In this document: piece after piece, positions 61,501 through 64,000 of the stretch
Layout of the letters: each line of letters begins with the position of its first letter
Numbering within the stretch: position 1 is the stretch's first letter
Assembly: GCA_022747635.1 (NCBI GenBank)
Contig: JAKTNV010000005.1
Location: 50,175,013-50,239,012, forward strand
Reading direction: 5' to 3'
Origin: Hetaerina americana
Lineage: Eukaryota > Arthropoda > Insecta > Odonata > Calopterygidae
Length of the DNA: 64,000 nt
Notes under the pieces: generated by a model
Told to the model about the DNA's origin: nothing
What the model saw: the letters and a program-made list of their open reading frames with translations, nothing else
Database searches by the model: none
Position numbers and translations under genes: made by a program

Positions 61501-64000
61501 CTTTGCCATTATGGAACGGTCGGAGGACAGCAGATCGAATCCTACGTTGGAACTTGGGAAAAAATGTAGGTCTTCTTGGTTTTACACCCGAAGTTAAATC
61601 GAGTAACTGTTCGAACCTAATTTTTATTTTCGGGTCGGACCTAGATAAGAAAATTAAATAAAAAGCTACATCCAAAAACATTGGATATAAACTTATAGAG
61701 TCCCGCGAAGAGCGCGCTATCAATAACTTTTAAGTGTCCCTTCAAGTGCCTCAATCTCTGACAACCATTTTCATTCTTCATCCATTTCCATCTATGGTTT
61801 CCACGTCTTCCAACAGCTTTGAGTGGCCTGAAGTGTTTTACATGTTGATATTTGTTGTAGGGCAGAACATTCTGGCGTCTAGTAAACTGTTTGGAGACGG
61901 TTCGCTATCTTAACTTTTAGTTCCTCGAGGACTAAAATAATATGCACGTAGCCGTAGGGTTATGGAACCCGCCACACTCGTGTGTCACGTAGGGTGTGTC
62001 CTTGGTATCCAGAATCGTTGTGTCCTCGAGGCTTTCCGTTTGACTTGTGCCCAGCATTCCTCCTTTTGGGTGCCCGTGGAAAACACAATCCCTCATAGCG
62101 TATAAGGGAAATATATTTAAATTTAAAAAATTCGTTTTGAATTACTCTTGGCAGTCTCCGCTAATTTACATGAGTTTTTTTTGTCTTTCAAGCCGCCGGA
62201 GCTACATTTGGTATGGAGGTGTGTAGGACGCAAACGAACAAAGAAAAATTATAAATAAACATGAGAGTGTTGATAAGCAGACTAATGCCAGTTTTTGAAT
62301 CGGTTTGATTTGACTATAATATGGAAAAAAGTAATCAGCCGTTTGTAACGACGAGGAACGATTACATAGTTGATGAAATATGTAATTCATTAAATTATTA
62401 ACAGTAATCTTTTTGTCCTTCAGTGTCTTTGTTCGAAAAGCATTTTATCCTCACATCCGGTGTCTTTTCCTGTGCTTTGATGGCCCAGGTTTACACAAAC
62501 GACAGGTTATGAAAAAGCAATTGAGAAGTAAGTCTGGTATGATGCGTAGCTTATTCAGAGAGATAAGTAAATGCAATTAGCTTCAGGTCCCGCTTCATTC
62601 ACCAAATTATGATATTCTGTCACCTATATCATTGTATCGATAAAAATATTTTTGATAATTTGCCATTATTATCTCCCGAATTAATGATATTTGGTTTGAT
62701 GGCCGATGATTTGTTGGTGAAACCTAGAGATTATTCTAATCTGTCACTTGCCCAACAAACACAAGTTATATCTGAAAATGATTCTTAATATGGCTGTTGT
62801 TGGTTGGAGTGAGGCTTAAGCTTTACAATGCCGGTCAATGAATAGTTTATCGTCATACAATTCTGTATTTGACGGCTGGATGCGTCAATATCCCATATCC
62901 TAAGACTTAAACTTCCAGTAAAGTACAAGGCACCCGCATTTTTTCGCCACGCAAACAAAATTATTAAGGAACCCAATTATATTGGTAGATTCGACTGTCG
63001 GCATAAAATAAGAGATAAACGTCACAGACATATTCAAGCACTCGTTTTTGCCTCACACGATAAGGAGAAAAAATCGAATCAAAGAGCCAAAAATATCAAA
63101 TTAACTTGATGTTAGATTTGTTTAACTGGTCAACTTTTCAGTTGCAACAACTATCGCATAATGTACGAGTGTACATGTATTTTGTATGGCAGTTATATAA
63201 GCTGACATGTATTCATTCAAGGGTATGGATGAACAAAAATTTCTCCAAAAGTGGCTCGTGTCCTAACGCCACCCGCCAAACTCTCTTACGTTGGCTTGCA
63301 GGGTATTTTTTACATATAGTTGGTCCTATCGTCTGGTCCTTTTTATTCATTTAGAAGTAACAATAAAACTTTGAGACAGTCGCAGGTGTGGAAACGCTCG
63401 GATTAAGCGATACTTATTCCGAGAACTACAGATCATTCGAAAAATCTTCCTGCGCATGCATCGATTCGCAGTTCCTTGGAGACTGATGCAGATTTAGATT
63501 ATGACTTGGTAGTCTCGAGATAATGCGGAACATTTACCAAGATCAATAGGATGAGGTAGGTGAGAAAGGGGAGCCCAGGAGATTTATGGTAGTTGAAGAT
63601 TAAAGGAAAAAATGTCAGAGATATTATTGATAGGCCAGTTGCAGAATGGTAAGAAGGCAGAAAACATTCTTGAGGGCTTGAATTAGCTCAAAGAAATTGA
63701 TCTGGGATGGTGAATTGGGTACCTCGATTTAAATCGCTACAAGAGGTGTAAATTGATGATTTTTCCGATTGTTCTCACATTTTTTTTTGTATTTCGCGTT
63801 CGCTTCAGCATCCTGCTCTCCTTTTATTCCCAGGCGTAAGAAGCGCGTTTTCGTTCCATTTGTGTGGAAATTGGTTCGTCCCCAGGCGTGGGAAGCGTCG
63901 TGTCTTGTTATGTTTATGATCAGACTTCCATCACCTCCGATGTACCTTCACACCGCCCGAGCACAATCCCGCATCTATTATCCGTCTTTTCATTGAATTT
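58600..64000. other. Unassigned DNA to the window end
   Basis: No gene recognised in the last 5.4 kb. A degenerate family-B-like SINE head may lie at about 59850-59930 (GGTTCGGGTTCGAGCG, then TTAAGTGGATG), too decayed to claim firmly. A GC/purine-rich block at 60.79-61.14 kb has overlapping frames on both strands. A 70-codon frame at 60110-60322 ends at GAGGTAAAC, a possible splice donor, but no partner exon was seen. The 75-codon frame at 63769-63996 closes near the window edge. Confidence 0.35.

Overview
The window reads as AT-rich, gene-poor nuclear DNA from an arthropod, most likely an insect. The evidence is three different mariner-family DNA transposons, several tRNA-derived SINE families, long (TA)n and (TG)n microsatellites, and isolated CpG/GC-rich blocks in AT-rich background. 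There is no operon structure, rRNA gene, convincing functional tRNA gene or CRISPR array. I could not recognise any host protein-coding exon. Apart from the transposase fragments, the open frames are short, overlap on both strands, or lie in GC-rich blocks where stop codons are rare. The species cannot be named from this sequence.

Layout. At 0-5.8 kb there is unassigned DNA with a tRNA-like SINE scrap (0.9 kb), a family-B SINE (2.1 kb), a long TA microsatellite (3.45 kb) and a G-rich CpG block (4.5-4.9 kb). At 5.86-7.06 kb is a compact repeat cluster. It holds a mariner derivative with perfect 33-bp inverted repeats that lacks the whole catalytic domain, a family-A SINE beginning about ten bases after it, the SINE's (TA)n tail, and an inverted scrap of the same SINE. 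At 7-13 kb there is nothing recognised except one unexplained 178-codon open frame (8.4-8.9 kb), a CpG-rich block (9.95-10.75 kb), an A-rich patch (12.3 kb) and a pyrimidine-rich tract (12.9-13.2 kb). At 13.3-13.7 kb a fold-back element sits beside a second family-A SINE. At 13.7-29.6 kb the DNA is unassigned with scattered G-rich blocks able to form quadruplexes. At 29.6-34.2 kb is the densest repeat cluster: tandem tRNA-like SINE heads, a family-C SINE with a perfect 11-bp target duplication, a nearly intact mariner on the minus strand with one frameshift, another family-A SINE and a (TA)n(TG)n tract. A 58-bp direct repeat lies 1 kb apart at 34.4 and 35.4 kb. At 35-49 kb the DNA is mostly unassigned. 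At 49.5-50.5 kb are a second member of the fold-back family, a mariner 3' end and a truncated SINE. At 52.8-53.1 kb is the second family-C SINE, again with a perfect 11-bp duplication. At 58.05-58.60 kb is a second internally deleted mariner with 30-bp inverted repeats. The rest is unassigned.

How the parts relate. The two non-autonomous mariners independently keep an open N-terminal DNA-binding region and the last codons of transposase, while losing all three catalytic aspartates. The full-length mariner belongs to a different lineage with different terminal repeats and is broken by one frameshift. The SINE families show RNA polymerase III A/B-box heads, and family C shows target-site duplications, so the window also records LINE-driven retroposition although I recognised no LINE. 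All coordinates come from reading by eye. Repeat edges without a target duplication are accurate to about ten bases.
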